Shown one piece after another: positions 22,381-34,445 of a DNA stretch of 64,000 bases. The DNA comes from Cladocopium goreaui. Taxonomy: Eukaryota > Sar > Dinophyceae > Suessiales > Symbiodiniaceae. The notes beneath the pieces were generated by a model. It was not told the origin of the DNA. It did no database searches and saw only the letters and a program-made list of their open reading frames with translations. Each line of letters starts with the position of its first letter. Positions within the stretch are counted from its first letter, which is position 1. The DNA lies in the NCBI GenBank assembly GCA_947184155.2, contig CAMXCT020001024.1, positions 124,001-188,000 of the forward strand. The letters are read 5' to 3'. Position numbers and translations under genes: made by a program.

Positions 22381-23435
22381 TCGATGACAGTTCTCTCATG
22401 CAATTAGATGTGGATCTTGGTTTTGAAGGAATGAAAGAAGAAATTGGGAATTTAGAAAAATGTGGTGCTGGAAAGGTCACAGGACAGGCTGAGGTTGATG
22501 CGCTGAAAAGGAAACACCCACTCATGCGTGTCATTCCAAGCAGATGGGTTTCAGCATACAAAAGTGAATCACGGGTCAGAGTCAGGATTGTTGCAAAGGA
22601 CCTGAATAAAGGAATTTCTGCACGAAAGCTGGGAATTAGCAGCCCGACACCAAGCATTGAGGGACTTCACTTCGTTCTCACACTTGCTGCTCAACGAGCT
22701 CTTCGACTGAAAGGACTCGATGTTTCCCATGCATTCATGCATTCACCACTTCCTCGTGGCCTAGTGATTGTGCTGAAACTGCCCCTCTCTGTCTCTATGC
22801 CGGATGGCTCACAAGCCTACTTGTTGCTGTACAAAGCCTTGAATGGCCTGTGGGATGCATCTTTGCATTGGCTGAATCTGTTGAGTGACAGCATTCGTGG
22901 TGTCGGTTTAACTGCGGACGAGGTCGAACCATGTATCTATCAAGGTGTTGTAAATGGAGAACTTGCACTGCCCGTCGCCTACGTGGACGACCTACTCCTG
23001 TGTTGCCAATCAGAAAAAGCTGAGAAGATTGTGGAAAAGGCACTTGAAAGAGACCGAAATTACCCTTCCTGCACACATGGAGGTGGACGTTTGATATTCA
23101 TTGGCAGGCATGTGCATCGAGGTTTGGATGACGACTCCTTGACGATTGGTGTGGACCCGAAGTTTTTGGATACGACCTTTACTGAATTCAACATCACGAA
23201 GGGATCAGCGTCTGTGCCAGATGTTGCAGGGATCTTGGACAAGGCTATGGGTGACAAGAATCAACTGCAAGAACCCTCTCCTTCTGCATACTCTCGCTTC
23301 CGACGTGCTTTCGGCAAGCTGCTTTGGATGGCTCAATCTAGGCACGACCTTAAACTCTATCTAAGCCTCATTGGAAGTCAAACCAAACCAGGGTACAGAA
23401 TCTGCAATTCGTGCATTGCTGAGATTTTTGTTTGA
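22311..23435 (+). pseudogene. Ty1/copia pol remnant: reverse transcriptase
   Basis: RVT_2-type reverse transcriptase. RVRIVAKDLNKG is followed by LDVSHAFMHSPL (first catalytic Asp), then LYKALNGLWDASLHW and the catalytic YVDDLL at 22980-22997. The order and spacing fit copia and not gypsy or LINE enzymes. The frame ends at 23433-23435; the thread moves to the overlapping frame opening at 23371, so a one-base indel lies in the overlap. Confidence 0.9.
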
Positions 23436-24108
23436 GGATGTAGGAACATGTTTGAGGTTGCCCTCTCCTGAGTATGAGAATTTAATGATTGGCCCTGCAA
23501 GACATTCAATCCTGCACTCATTCTCTGATGCTTCCTTCGCCCCATACCGGTTTAATGGCCGAAAGGGTATTTCTGGTGGAGTTGTGTTTTGTGAAGGGTA
23601 CTGTATTGAGTCGCACCTGCCCAAGTCACGTGGACCAGTTTCATGCAACCAGGCCACCGACAACAGTGCAGCAGATGCATCATCATCCAAAGGGTTAACC
23701 ATGAGTAAGGCATTAGTTGTTGTACTGGCACCATACTTCACCTTCATGCGACGATTTCAGTTTTTCCCAAGCATGTCTCACATCCCTGGTCACCTGAATG
23801 AGCTGGCTGATGAACAGAACCGTTTCAAACAGCCGCTGTCAGTGAGCCTGGACCCTGAGGGATTTCGTGACATCCCTTGGCAAGAGCAAGATCTTCTTCG
23901 ACTTCTTGGAGTGTTTGTGACCCAACATGGTCGAAAGTGGTTTTTGCATTTGGACATCCAGCATTGTCAAAAAGAGCTGCGGCAGTCCGCTGACTGGGGG
24001 CTTCAATCGGTTAATTTTTGGGGACTTCATAGTCGGGTTGGTCGATTTTCGATAAGGTTTGGTGCTTTGGGAACTCTTCATTCGACTTTAACAAACCCCG
24101 TCATTTAG
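23371..24108 (+). pseudogene. Ty1/copia pol remnant: RNase H and 3' end
   Basis: HSFSDASFAPY supplies the first RNase H aspartate, and SHIPGHLNELADEQNR resembles the C-terminal end of that domain. The middle, where a Ser-x-x-Glu-Ala-Glu motif is expected, is missing or altered (ADASSSKGL). With at least four frame changes along the element, this copy cannot encode an intact polyprotein. No polypurine tract or LTR was recognised. Confidence 0.7.
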
Positions 24109-24456
24109 GGTTGTTTGGTCGAGTAGTGAGGTGGTGCCTTTCATTGAGATCAGGGTCATCCTGTACATAATGGGCCCGTTGGTTCTCATTGTTGTGCACA
24201 GATATGGACCTAATCTTTTGCACCACGCCTTAAAAAAATTCTGCGCCTGTTGCGGCAGTTCTTGTGTCGGATGTATAATGCAGTATTTGTTCTAAAAATT
24301 GGGAAGTTGAAGCAATGGAAACCATTGTGTGAACTAGGGAGGTGTGTCCATGGAAACAGACACTTGTTTTGTTCTGTTTTGTTTATGCAAATGGCCTTCA
24401 GCCAATCCAGAAAATAGCAGGAGCAAACCGTAGCAAACCTGGTAGCAGCTCGTACT

Positions 24457-24912
24457 ATGGGGGCAAACAGATACATGTCAACTGTGATGCAACAGAATCG
24501 AGGCGTGGCATTTGGAGACGACACTGACATGGTGGAGAATCCAACGGGAGCATCTCCAATGGGCGAGGGTGCAGAATCAGAGGCAGCAACCTTTGACCCA
24601 ACTGTGCCTGTTTCCGAGGCATCTGGTGAGTTGACACGGATTCATGACACCCTTAGACAGGAACTGAATTCCTTTCTTGCCAGAGAGAATTGGGAAGAAG
24701 CAGCTGAGATTCAACGGTGCGTCATGATAGTTCTGGACAGTCTGAACATTGGACAACCCCTGGAACGAGGAGCAAGAATCAGGTTATACCAACAACTTGG
24801 AGATCGATTGGAGCATGTAGCTGATCGCCAAAGAGTCAGCAATGAAGCTTTGATTGCAGAAAGATTTCAAAGATATGCCAACGAATTGAGGGCGAACGCA
24901 TTTGCTGAATGA
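24457..24912 (+). CDS. small hypothetical protein with a UVR-like helix pair
   Basis: A 151-codon frame from an ATG to TGA 24910-24912. The middle (LRQELNSFLARENWEEAAEI) has the look of a UVR/UvrB-C-type helical hairpin, and the C-terminal half is strongly helical (RLYQQLGDRLEHVADRQRV). It lies 350 bp downstream of the copia remnant in the same orientation, so it might belong to another element. Function unknown; the UVR resemblance is only by eye. Confidence 0.4.
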   Translation: MGANRYMSTVMQQNRGVAFGDDTDMVENPTGASPMGEGAESEAATFDPTVPVSEASGELTRIHDTLRQELNSFLARENWEEAAEIQRCVMIVLDSLNIGQPLERGARIRLYQQLGDRLEHVADRQRVSNEALIAERFQRYANELRANAFAE

Positions 24913-26819
24913 CAGAAATATTCGAAATGTTTGCATGGACAGAGAGTGCAATGTGCAGCGGTGGTGACAGAAAGGGTTTGGAAGAGTGGATGTGGCAGTT
25001 GAAACTCGCCAATCCAAGGAGGAGTGGAAAACTTTTAGGTCAGTACTTCTCTGTTCCATTTGCTCTGCATGACCACTGCACAAGGATGACACTCAGCACA
25101 AATCGAGAAGTGTGGACTTAGGGGACGATACAACGACAATCACGACAGTACATGTGAAATCACATGGACATTAGTGGCATGCACAAATCTGTGTATGACT
25201 GTTGAGGCCCAGGTTCAAAAAGACAGCCCGCAGTGCGCCGTTTTGTTTGCAGTTTTTGTTTTCAGTTGCTGTAAACAACAAAGTGCAAATCAAAACACTT
25301 ATATATAATATATAGTTACGGACAGGTGATGAACAACAATCCTCCCTTGCCAGCAGACAAGCAGATTGCTCAACTGCTCCTTACCGGTAGGATATTTGCT
25401 TGTTACCTCTCAAAACGTGGAACAGAAAAATCTGCTTCTTACTGTTGTCCCCAGACATTGGGTCACTTTTTCAATTGTTTCGGTATAGTTTTGTTGTTTT
25501 CGGTCTGTTCAAAGTTCCGACTGTGTATATGCGCACAAACCTGCAAGAATGAATCGAGAAATGCAATTTCCCCGACACGAGCAAATTGATGATGTGCCCC
25601 GCATACAGTCTGAATGGCACTCACTCCATTCAGTGTACAATATTTTTCCTAATGGGTATCATGTAGAGGGGTTTAGGATTTTGCCAGCCCAAAGTGAAGA
25701 AACCATGTTTGGATCTTGGTTTTGCATTTTTTTTGTGGTTTTTTGTTTCGCCGTGACCCTTTCGTGTTGCAACTATCTCCCAAATTTTCTTTACAAAACA
25801 ACACTTTTGACACTGTTTTGGGTTCCAAAAACAGCAACCCTTCTAGACACATTATTCTAGTTTGATTCAGTTTCTGCTTTGTGGCCCTGCCATTTCTTGA
25901 AATTGTTTCGCAAAAAAATTCCAACTTTCAAGCAACTTGGCAGTCTGCTTATTACAGGCGTGGAGGTCAACTATAATGCATGCTTTCAAGCATTTGTAGG
26001 TTCCTGGGACTGGTGTTCTCTATTTTTCCGGCAATTTCTCTCATAATTCCCACATATATAGCTTGTTACAGGTCTGATTCCTGGGTCCCCCATTCCAGCA
26101 GATAAGAAACGTTTTTGAGGTTTTTTGGGGTGTGATAAACATATTTTTTTTCTGCTTATAACCCGTCCCCGACTATACCTTCCATAAATGCGCAGTTTTT
26201 TCAGCACAACGGTTTTTTGGCAAAAACGAAACATGTCCCACTTTGTGCTGCTCTCAGTGCAACCAAGAGGAAAAACAAGGGTGGACATGTTCAAATTCAC
26301 GCTTGTTGACATGAAGTGTGTGTGGTTCAGGTGCGGACACCATCTCCGAGACGCAGGAACCCCGAGGTCGGCGCCATATTTTAGATTTGGAATGAAGAGG
26401 CAACGGAACAAACACATCGCCATTAAGGGAACACAATTTCGTAACATTTTCTTTGTGCTTTTGATGTGAACAAATTTGAATGCTGAGGATTTTGATGTGG
26501 CATCGCTCACACCGACACAGGAACCTGTTTCACTTGGGCAGTGATTGAATTTTGGCAAAACAGCAAAAATGACACAGTCCTTCCAGGATTTCCAGGCCAT
26601 TGCAAGCAAACAAGAAAGGATCGTGGATGTTTTATTTCGTTAAAAATCTGTTCATTGCAGGAGTTTGTTGAGAACCAGTTGTCCACAAGTCCAAGTGGTT
26701 CTCCAGGCATGCAACATTGACGTCGTGTTTTTCGTTTGAAAGGATATTGTGTCAATCCATTGTCATTGTGAGTGTTTGTGTTTAAACATTTCATCTAGAC
26801 ACATGATGCCGCGTGCCAC
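24913..26819. other. no certain gene
   Basis: Contains a 103-codon frame (25549-25860 +) with a hydrophobic FCIFFVVFCFAVTLSCC segment that would span a membrane, and a 93-codon frame (26188-26469 +). Neither is recognised. TATATAATATATA occurs near 25302. Confidence 0.3.
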
Positions 26820-27560
26820 TTGGAAGGTTTGTTGGATCGGATCTATGAACGGAAACGAGCAGCACTTGTGGATCTGAATAGAACTGCAGATGCACCTCCG
26901 CGCCGGCGATTGCGCCGAGGAGATCCACAAGAAAACTCGGAAGAGAAGGTGTCGGTTCAGCGTTTTACTTTGGTCAGCCGGGGTGCACCACCTGTCAGGC
27001 GTCAAACAGCTCAACATGAACTACTTCGAGTACCTCCCAGGGATTCAGCGAGTTTGGGGGATGAAATTCACGTTTGCCGCTGTTCAGACTGCGACAAACA
27101 TGGTGTTCGCCGACGGCTAAGTGGGCGGCGCACTTGTCGCAGGGACACGGAATCACATCCAGAATACTGCCTCTTGTTGAATTTGACCGATCGCTTCGAG
27201 GAGGAATGCCACAGAGAAAATGCTGATTTGGTCAACGAAGCGTGCTGTCGTGAGAAGAGTGCGTTTTTCATTCTCGGTCCAGGATCCACTGCAGTTGGAT
27301 ATGTTGCAGCTGAAGTGGCAGCGAATCGAAAAGTCCGCGGGCTGCAAGAGTCCGACCACGATGACAGAACTCCTTTTGTCACACAGATCTACGTGGAACC
27401 CGAGTTCCGCAAGCAGGGCTATGCGAGTCAGGCATTGTTTTTGCTCTTGAGAGATCATGGAGAAGTCAAGGTCGATGCCTTTAGCTCAGTCTTGCGACCA
27501 GAATTGTGCATTTCCTATTTGGTGGTTGACTTTGCTGTGATAGCACCTGTGAGATCAATG
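26820..27560 (+). CDS. GNAT-type N-acetyltransferase, N-terminal part
   Basis: An open frame with no ATG near its start (first candidate TTG), so it probably begins at an exon border. It has an Arg-rich segment, a Cys pair (HVCRCSDC) and then a GNAT core: strand-helix sequence (FEEECHRENADLVNEA), AVGYVAAEVAANRK, then motif A QIYVEPEFRKQGYASQAL, whose R-K-Q-G-Y-A fits the acetyl-CoA binding loop. A family member would acetylate an amine of a protein or small molecule. Past about 27480 the frame loses protein character, and the likely continuation is in another frame (27530-27883). Either an intron with unusual borders or a frameshift lies there. Confidence 0.6.
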
Positions 27561-27883
27561 GAACCCTCGTTAATCCGAGAAATGCCAAGGGACCTTCTGA
27601 CATCATCTCGCACATCCTCAAGGGGCAAGGCTTCCTGTGTGCTGGCAGCAAGGAGGCCGGGTCAACTTGTTTTTCATATTCTTTACGAAACCGGACTGTG
27701 CTTTCAATGTCTTTCAACAAGTCTTTCAATCGGCAACAATTGTATGCTGAAAAACAATTGGTGCATCCAACGGGGTTGAACAAATGTGGTTCACACATAG
27801 TCGACATAGTGCGTCCTGACTCCTGGAAGGGGACAGATGGACGACCGATTGTGGCTTTCGCTCGCGAGGGTATCAATGTATGA
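27530..27883 (+). CDS. probable C-terminal part of the acetyltransferase gene, other frame
   Basis: Directly after TGA 27527-27529 this frame is open to TGA 27881-27883 and reads as protein: CDSTCEINGTLVNPRNAKGP, SDIISHILKGQGF, NKCGSHIVDIVRPDSWKGTD. It overlaps the nominal end of the GNAT frame. I infer one gene joined by a splice or broken by an indel between 27480 and 27560. The segment's function is not recognised. Confidence 0.45.
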   Translation, partial: LCCDSTCEINGTLVNPRNAKGPSDIISHILKGQGFLCAGSKEAGSTCFSYSLRNRTVLSMSFNKSFNRQQLYAEKQLVHPTGLNKCGSHIVDIVRPDSWKGTDGRPIVAFAREGINV

Positions 27884-28330
27884 GGGCATTGCTGGGACTT
27901 TGCCATGTAGGATCATGTAGGGCTGTAGGGAATGAAAAGTCGGAGCAATTCAACCAGATATGTGGAGGGTAAGTGACTCTACATTGCATTTGATGACTAA
28001 TTTGTGCCTGCAATTGGCACAGCTTGCAAGGCCCAAATGGTACCTGTACAGCTCCGGATTGAAACTCGTATGTGTACTGCTTGCCATCCTTTGCGTGCAG
28101 CAGTAAGCTAAGCCAATGTTTCTGACAAATGCAGAGAGTCTGACGACAAGAAAAGAAGATTACACAAGTACTACACAAGCTGTCCTTGTTCTTCTGGACC
28201 AGATGCATCAGTTAGGGCAGTTTTGCGTCCTTTACGCCCTGAAGTGCATCGGACAGTTCCTGCTCAAGGAAACAACAAGTCATCAAACAGTTAAACAGGC
28301 AGACACCAGGATACCCACAGTGCTTACAGT
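27884..28330. other. no certain gene; repeated fragment
   Basis: On the minus strand, MHLVQKNKDSLC resembles MHLVRKNKHLRKLC at about 30.06 kb, with similar sequence (CLMTC / CLMTH) upstream of both. The two stretches look like diverged copies of one exon or repeat. Confidence 0.3.
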
Positions 28331-28334
28331 GCAG

Positions 28335-28940
28335 TGAGAAATTGCGGAGTGCAAAGTGTAACGTGTAAAGTATGGAGTATAGAGTGAAGAGTGTAGAGTG
28401 TAAAGTGTAGTGTGTAAAGTGTAGAGTGTGGAGTGTGGAGTGTGGAGTGTAAAGTGTGGAGTGTGGAGTGTAAAGTGAAAAGTGTGGAGTGTAGAGTGTA
28501 GAGTGTGAAGTGTAGAGTGCAAAGTGTAGAGTGTGGAGTGTAAAGTGTGGAGTGTGGAGTGTAAAGTGTGCAGTGAGGAGTGAGGAGTGCAAAGCGTAAA
28601 GTGTAAAGTATGGGGTGTAGAGTGAAGAGTGTAGAGTGTAGAGTGTAGTGTGTAAAGTGTAGAGTGCGGAGTGTGGAGTGTAAAGTGTAGTGTGTAAAGT
28701 GTAGTGTGTAAAGTGTAGAGTGTGGAGTGTGGAGTGTGGAGTGTAAAGTGTAAAGTGTAAAGTGCAGAGTGTAATGTGTAGAGTGTGGAGTGTAAAGTGT
28801 GGAGTGTGGAGTGTAGAGTGTAGAGTGTAAAGTGTAGACTGTAAAGTGTAGAGTGTATAGTAAAGTCCAGACTGTGGAGTGTGGAGCGCGGAGTGTAAAG
28901 TGTAGAGTGTAAAGTGTAGATTGTGAAGTGTAGAGTGATG
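28335..28940. repeat. GTGTAAA/GTGTAGA/GTGTGGA minisatellite
   Basis: 7-bp-based units of the form AAGTGTAGAGTGTGGAGTG. It is related to the family at 16251-16535 but richer in TAAA. The long minus-strand frames (TLHSTLYTLHS) are artefacts. Confidence 0.95.
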
Positions 28941-29009
28941 TGTGTATGTCTGTCTGTGTCTGTCTCTGTATGGGAGGGAGGTGACAGTTGGCTACGCGAG
29001 GTTATGGGG

Positions 29010-29245
29010 AAGCATGGGAGCAACTTTCTGCCATTTAGCGGCCCTTCGGTCGGCTATTGAATTTCTCTTCTGGGATCATTGGGAAACGGCCGGTTTGGGC
29101 CAAATCCTAGCCGGGAGGTCACGGGAGGTCACGGGAGCAAATTTCTGCCATTTGGCGGCCCCTCGGCCGCCTATTGAATTTCTCTTCTGGGATCATTGGG
29201 ACATGGCCGTTTTGGGCCAAATCCTGGCCGGGAGGTTAAGGGAGG
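29010..29245. repeat. ~117-bp tandem duplication
   Basis: GGGAGCAA followed by TTTCTGCCATTT, then CTATTGAATTTCTCTTCTGG and GGGCCAAATCC, occurs twice, starting at about 29016 and 29133. Confidence 0.85.
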
Positions 29246-32200
29246 TCATGGGAGTTACGGAGGAGGAAAACAGAGGAACGTGGAGGAACGGCAGGAAAAA
29301 GGTTTGAAAAAAACGGAAGAATATGAAGGAAAATCGTTAAAAGCAGCGGGAAAACGGAGGAAAATGGAGGAACTCCGAAGCTCAACGGAGAGCAGCGTCC
29401 GTTGGGGTTCGGAACAAGGTAGTTTGCAAGGGGATGAGAAGTGATACTGAGGAAGGGGGGCGAAGGGTTGCAAAGCAAGGAGAAAGTCTTCCAAAGGTGC
29501 TGCAGATGGTTTGGGCTTCTGTTCATATGGGATTGTAAGAGGACGTTTGGGGACTTCGATCATGGCCTACGCTACCACGACATCTCTCTGCGGAAACAAA
29601 AAAAATTCGGGCTCGGGGCTGGCTTTCGTCCCCCCTTCTCAGGTTGGTTGTTTTTTTGGTTTGATCTGCGTAAAAGGCTTCTGGGTGCATCATAGGGACT
29701 TCAGAACCGCATCACCAGAAAGGTAACCGGAATCATCCCAAATAGGTAAATCAGGTATGGATAGTGAATTTTGTATGATTTGCCCAAACGTTGGGAAATA
29801 GGAATTGAGGCGAATACGGCCTCAAGTGCGGGCGAGGGACGACACAAACACAATCAAACACACATGTTTTGTTTTTGTCGTGACAGTGGTTTGCAGCGGC
29901 GCGGCATTCCAGTTGGAAGTTTCTAGCGGAATGATCTGCAGCAAGATCGTACACGGATGGGGCCCTCCAGAGTGTGGCAAACATGGTCACATAGATTCTC
30001 TCAGAGCGGGGTGAACAGTTCAATTCCTGTTTGTAAAGGAGACAACACAATTTGCGCAAGTGCTTGTTCTTTCGGACCAGATGCATGAACCCTGGGGTAC
30101 TATATGCCCGAGCTGGCTCAAGAGAATGAGTCATCAAACAGGCAGCACATCCACAGTAAGACCTTACGGCCAGTAGGTTATGTAGTTTTTTGAAGCACTT
30201 TTCCATTTCGAACTATATAACTGAATCCTTTGCTACACCCCAGACATTCTGCTGGGTTGTCGGTGCACTTGAGCAATGCAGCAGGCATGTCCCAGGTGGG
30301 AGCCATGGAGCCATGCAAGAGCCAATAGAATGCCAGAGAAATAGAATGCTTTAAAGACAGTCACCAATCATATCACGGTGATCTCGTTGTCACTCCAGGT
30401 TGTTATGTGTTTGCGTCATAATGCATTCTGAAGGCGTACTGTAGCCTTTTGTTCAGGCCAGGCAAATTGGTTGGTTGGATTAGTCCAGGAGGGTTCCTCT
30501 TACATCAGGAAATGTTGAGTGGAAAAACATGCCAGGCTAAAACCGGCCTCGGTAAGCTGCAGGCGCAAACTTGGGGAGTCCATGGGCGCAAAGACACCTC
30601 AGGTACACCTCCAAATCGACAAGACTCCCAGACATATTTTGATCGTGAAGCGATGCTTGCGGTGTATGCAGGTGCCGCAGACCGGTGGCATCCTCATCTC
30701 AATGTCAGCATACCACGTTGCAATGTTTTGGGCAAACGCAAACAGTTTCCATTTGCCACCAGTTTCTTCTAACTTCGGCTCAGCCATGTAAGGCATCTTG
30801 ATTCCATCCCAATTTTGGATAGGAAAATAAACAACATAGAATCATCGAAAATCCCAATCGTGTGTTGCTTTTGTCAGGTGATAGGCTGTGCCACACTGAT
30901 GCACTGAGGAGCTGCAGCTTCGAATGCTCCCTCGCGCAGCAGTTCTAAGAAATTAACGCGATCGGGTTCCAAGTTGGGTGGTCCCAAAGGCTCCAAGGCA
31001 TCTTCGAAGCAACCCAGGTGCCAAAGGGGTCTTGTGAGGCTGGATGATGTTGGTCAGTAAAACAAACAAAAAAAAACAAACCAAACCAAACTTGTGCCAT
31101 TGCAAACAATTTCGTCTGATTTTCAACAATCCTCAATTGGCGTTATGATGGGGTTTGCTGCGTTACTCTTCGTCCAGTCTTATGCAATCTTCAGCACACA
31201 TATTGGCGACTTAAAACTTCTTGGGAGGTTTAAGTCGCCATCATGCACTCCATTCAAGGATGACAGTGCACTGTCTTTTTCTGGGTTGAGAGTCATGCAT
31301 GTGTAGGTGCATGTACAGCAATGATATGTCATATGGTGTTGAAAAATGCAGGTAATGCTGTGAACTGTTGGGCTAACATCAAAGCAACTTTCTCTTAAAT
31401 TTTCTTGTGGCCAACTGTGAGAATCACCTGAGATCCATTTCAAGGAGATCACTCTTGTTGTACTTGGAAGTTTCGACTTCACATCCATTGTGGTGTGCAT
31501 TGCCCCCTGGGATTAAGATGCCACACTGGGCAAAGAGATCAGTTTTTTTGGTTAACAGTTGACACGACTCTTTGAATCGTTCATTTCATATAGATCCATC
31601 AACATAATAAAGTATCCACAAAGACCTAAAGATCCATAAAGATCCATGAAGATCTATGAAGATCTATGAAGAATGGCAGATTCTCCACGTGGCAAACGGT
31701 CGCTTTCCACCCCCCAGCACCGTGGACGATGCGGATCGCCTCCCTGGCGGCTGGGTGAGTTCCGCGGAGCGGCGGTTTGGAGGGCCAGCTACCGTAGGGT
31801 GTTGGTGTCTCTTGAATGGTCCAAACATGTACTAACAAATACTAACAACATGTAATAACATCCAATAACATCTTATAAACATATGTTGGGCAATAACTAT
31901 GATATGATGGGAATAACGGAATAACTATATGGAATAGCTATATTATATTATATATGATTTATTATTATATTATGGTAATAACTCTGACAATTAATGAAAA
32001 CTGGATGTAAATCTGATGGCATTTGTGGATCCTGGAACTGAGAAGCAACAAACCAGAGGCGCCGGAAGTGCAATCATCAGCCAGGAAGTGCACCACGATG
32101 CAAGTTTGGTCCAAAAACTTTGAATCTACTGAATCTACTGTCTTCTAGTATCCCATGAGGATTTGCCAAGATGGAAAATGATGGAACCACATGAAAGTTC

Positions 32201-33430
32201 AATGTTTTAAGTTTGAACCATATTGATTCTTCTTTGCTCACTGTTTGATTGCTCACTTTCTAGCGGTCCAACACTGCATGCATTCTGCATTCACTTCAGC
32301 AGTGTAGCAACTCCAGGAGCGTTACAAGTTCTTGCAGAAGGCTGGATCTCTTTGTTCCCAAAAATGATGCTCCACCTGCACAGACTCATGACTCATGGCA
32401 GGGCAGAGAGAATTGCATGGTCAATCATCAAACTTGAAAGATCTTGAAGTTGGAAAAGGTCCGTCGCGATGAAGGCTACAGAGAAAACGAGATACTTGGA
32501 AAGCATCATGAGGGTCATGGGGCCCCATGGGGTGCTTTGTGATGGCTCCGGAAGGTGCTTCTCTGTTTGGGTTTCCCGGAGCATTTCCTGCCAGATTGGA
32601 CCAGATCCCAAGGAGAGAAGAGCGCCTGGAGGCTTTGATGGAGGCTCCGTGACCTGCACCAGTTGAGCAGTGTCCCCCCTGTTGGTTGATGATGGTAGGG
32701 TTCTTTAGCACCCAATCTATTGGGGATATAGTTTGTCATAGTTTATCATAATCCATTCTGGGAATCCCGTTTTGAGCGTGATCTTAGGCGAGAACACACG
32801 CCCTGCGTCTGCAGAATTGTTGGCCGCTCTGGGAGGATGAACAGGCGATGCGGGGATCTTGGGGCTGTTTGTAGTCCGATTGTTTCCAAACAACCAGGAA
32901 AATTCGAAAAATTCGAAAAACATGTGAAACAATGTGAAACAATGGTGTTGGATCCGGATAGCCTCCACTCGATGTGCAATGCAAGCTGTGCCAGGTTCGC
33001 AATAGTCTACTTGATGCGATCCAAGCACCCAATCCTGAGAGGGGCAAAAGTCTCTATGTGGATGAGGTGTCTCGAGTCCCCATTTGATTTGCCATGGTCA
33101 ATGCGTTCTTGAGAAATTTGTCAGTGCACAAGACCTGCAATCCAGACTTTGATGGCCAGAATGCTCTCGTATCAGGGTCCGCCACCGAACCATCCTTCGG
33201 TGCGGACAGCTGCACTTGGCATTCTGGCATCGAACTTAGCCTAAGCAATCACACAGAAAACTAGCAAGTGAATGCACATGAGAGTGAGCAGAACATGTCT
33301 AAATGATCGTGTTGCCATGGCCTGCCATTTCAGCCTATGACAGCGATGCACATGGTGGCGTGGGGTTGCGAAGTCTGACATAGCCTGACGTCCAGTGAAT
33401 CAAATCAGTAGATTTGCAGGTAGTGTTTTT
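29246..33430. other. no certain gene
   Basis: Purine-rich GGAGGAA-type sequence at 29255-29380 and a GATCCATAAA/GATCTATGAA short repeat at 31625-31672. Short frames only; a minus-strand frame at 29751-30206 resembles the fragment at 28.1 kb. Confidence 0.35.
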
Positions 33431-33434
33431 TTAT

Positions 33435-33560
33435 TTTTTTCGCTGCCCTGACAAATCCAAGGTGCAGCTGGCCTTAGATGAGGCAGTTCGAGAACACATG
33501 GCGCAAGATACACTGCTGAGAGAGAGTTTGGCCGCTTGTCCAAGAGAGAAACTTTTTTGG
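33435..33560 (+). CDS. putative exon, unknown protein
   Basis: Reads FRCPDKSKVQLALDEAVREH and AQDTLLRESLAACPREK, amphipathic-helix-like and unlike its surroundings. A later part of the same frame is Ala/Glu-rich (EATVEATAEASS). Borders not resolved. Confidence 0.35.
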
Positions 33561-34171
33561 ATTTGGATCGTTGGAGATGATTGTTTCAGATATTTTCTGA
33601 CATTGACATCTCATCAGGACGCTGACCCCAACTCAACCAGTCAGTCTTCATTGATTCTGCATGATTCTACCATGTTTTGCAGTTTTTTTGGCCTTTCCAG
33701 TGGTCACCAGTGGTCACCAACAGCTCAAGCTGAACAGGTCGAAGCCTTGCACCTGGAGCCGCCGGTGGCCGAAGCCGCCACGGAGGCCACGGTGGAGGCC
33801 ACGGCGGAGGCGTCCTCGCGGCCTGGGACAGGGACGGCAGGCCGGGTGCGGATGGGTGGCATCAATGGAAGGGGAACATGGGAACAAACTTTTGAACAAA
33901 CCGAATATCACTGGATCAAACTGAGCAACATGAGAAGTGCAAAATGTATCACGCGCGGACTGATCATGTCACAAGGTCACGGCGAACAGTGACCAAAATG
34001 TATCAAAATGTGCAAAGCAGATCTTTGTCATGAATTCTGGACTTTTCCAGAGTTCAACGTGCAGGTCAAAAAGATGAGGCCGAGGCGGCTCAATGTCTAT
34101 CACGTGTTGAAACGGAATCGCAAATTGAGTTGTAGTCTTCAACAGCAGTTGGTGTCAGCTGATTCATGCAG

Positions 34172-34431
34172 GACTTGACACCGCCGATACCTGTCCAGAG
34201 CCGTGCCCAACAGCTGCTGGCAATGCTGGTGCCTGTCAGAGCTTGTGTTCGGACCCCGGCTATCCCTGTATGTGGAAGCAGACTCTCAATCTGCCACCGA
34301 GCATTCCCACAATAGTGCGGAACTGGTCATCCAGACCACAACTTGTGATTTGTGGTGATTGTCTTTGTCTCAGCCATGGGAAAATCTCAAGTCCCAAGGT
34401 CGAAGAACTCTCAAAAAGCAATTCGCTTTAA
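34172..34431 (+). CDS. putative terminal exon of a Cys-rich protein
   Basis: After a CAG at 34169-34171 the frame (two leading bases) is open to TAA 34429-34431. It encodes six cysteines in the first 35 residues (TCPEPCPTAAGNAGACQSLC, DPGYPC) and another C-x2-C-x-C later (ICGDCLC). It is Cys-rich but does not follow the spacing of the large gene at 43-64 kb. No known family recognised. Confidence 0.4.
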
Positions 34432-34445
34432 TTTGTGCCCCAGAT

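Noticed and set aside
19000-24400. LTRs of the copia element
   Set aside because: No matching pair of terminal sequences was found by eye on the two sides of pol.
24909-25121. Overlapping ORF after the UVR-like ORF
   Set aside because: Short, no domain, and another frame is equally open.
28212-29023. 246-codon minus-strand frame
   Set aside because: Translation of the GTGTAAA/GTGTGGA minisatellite.
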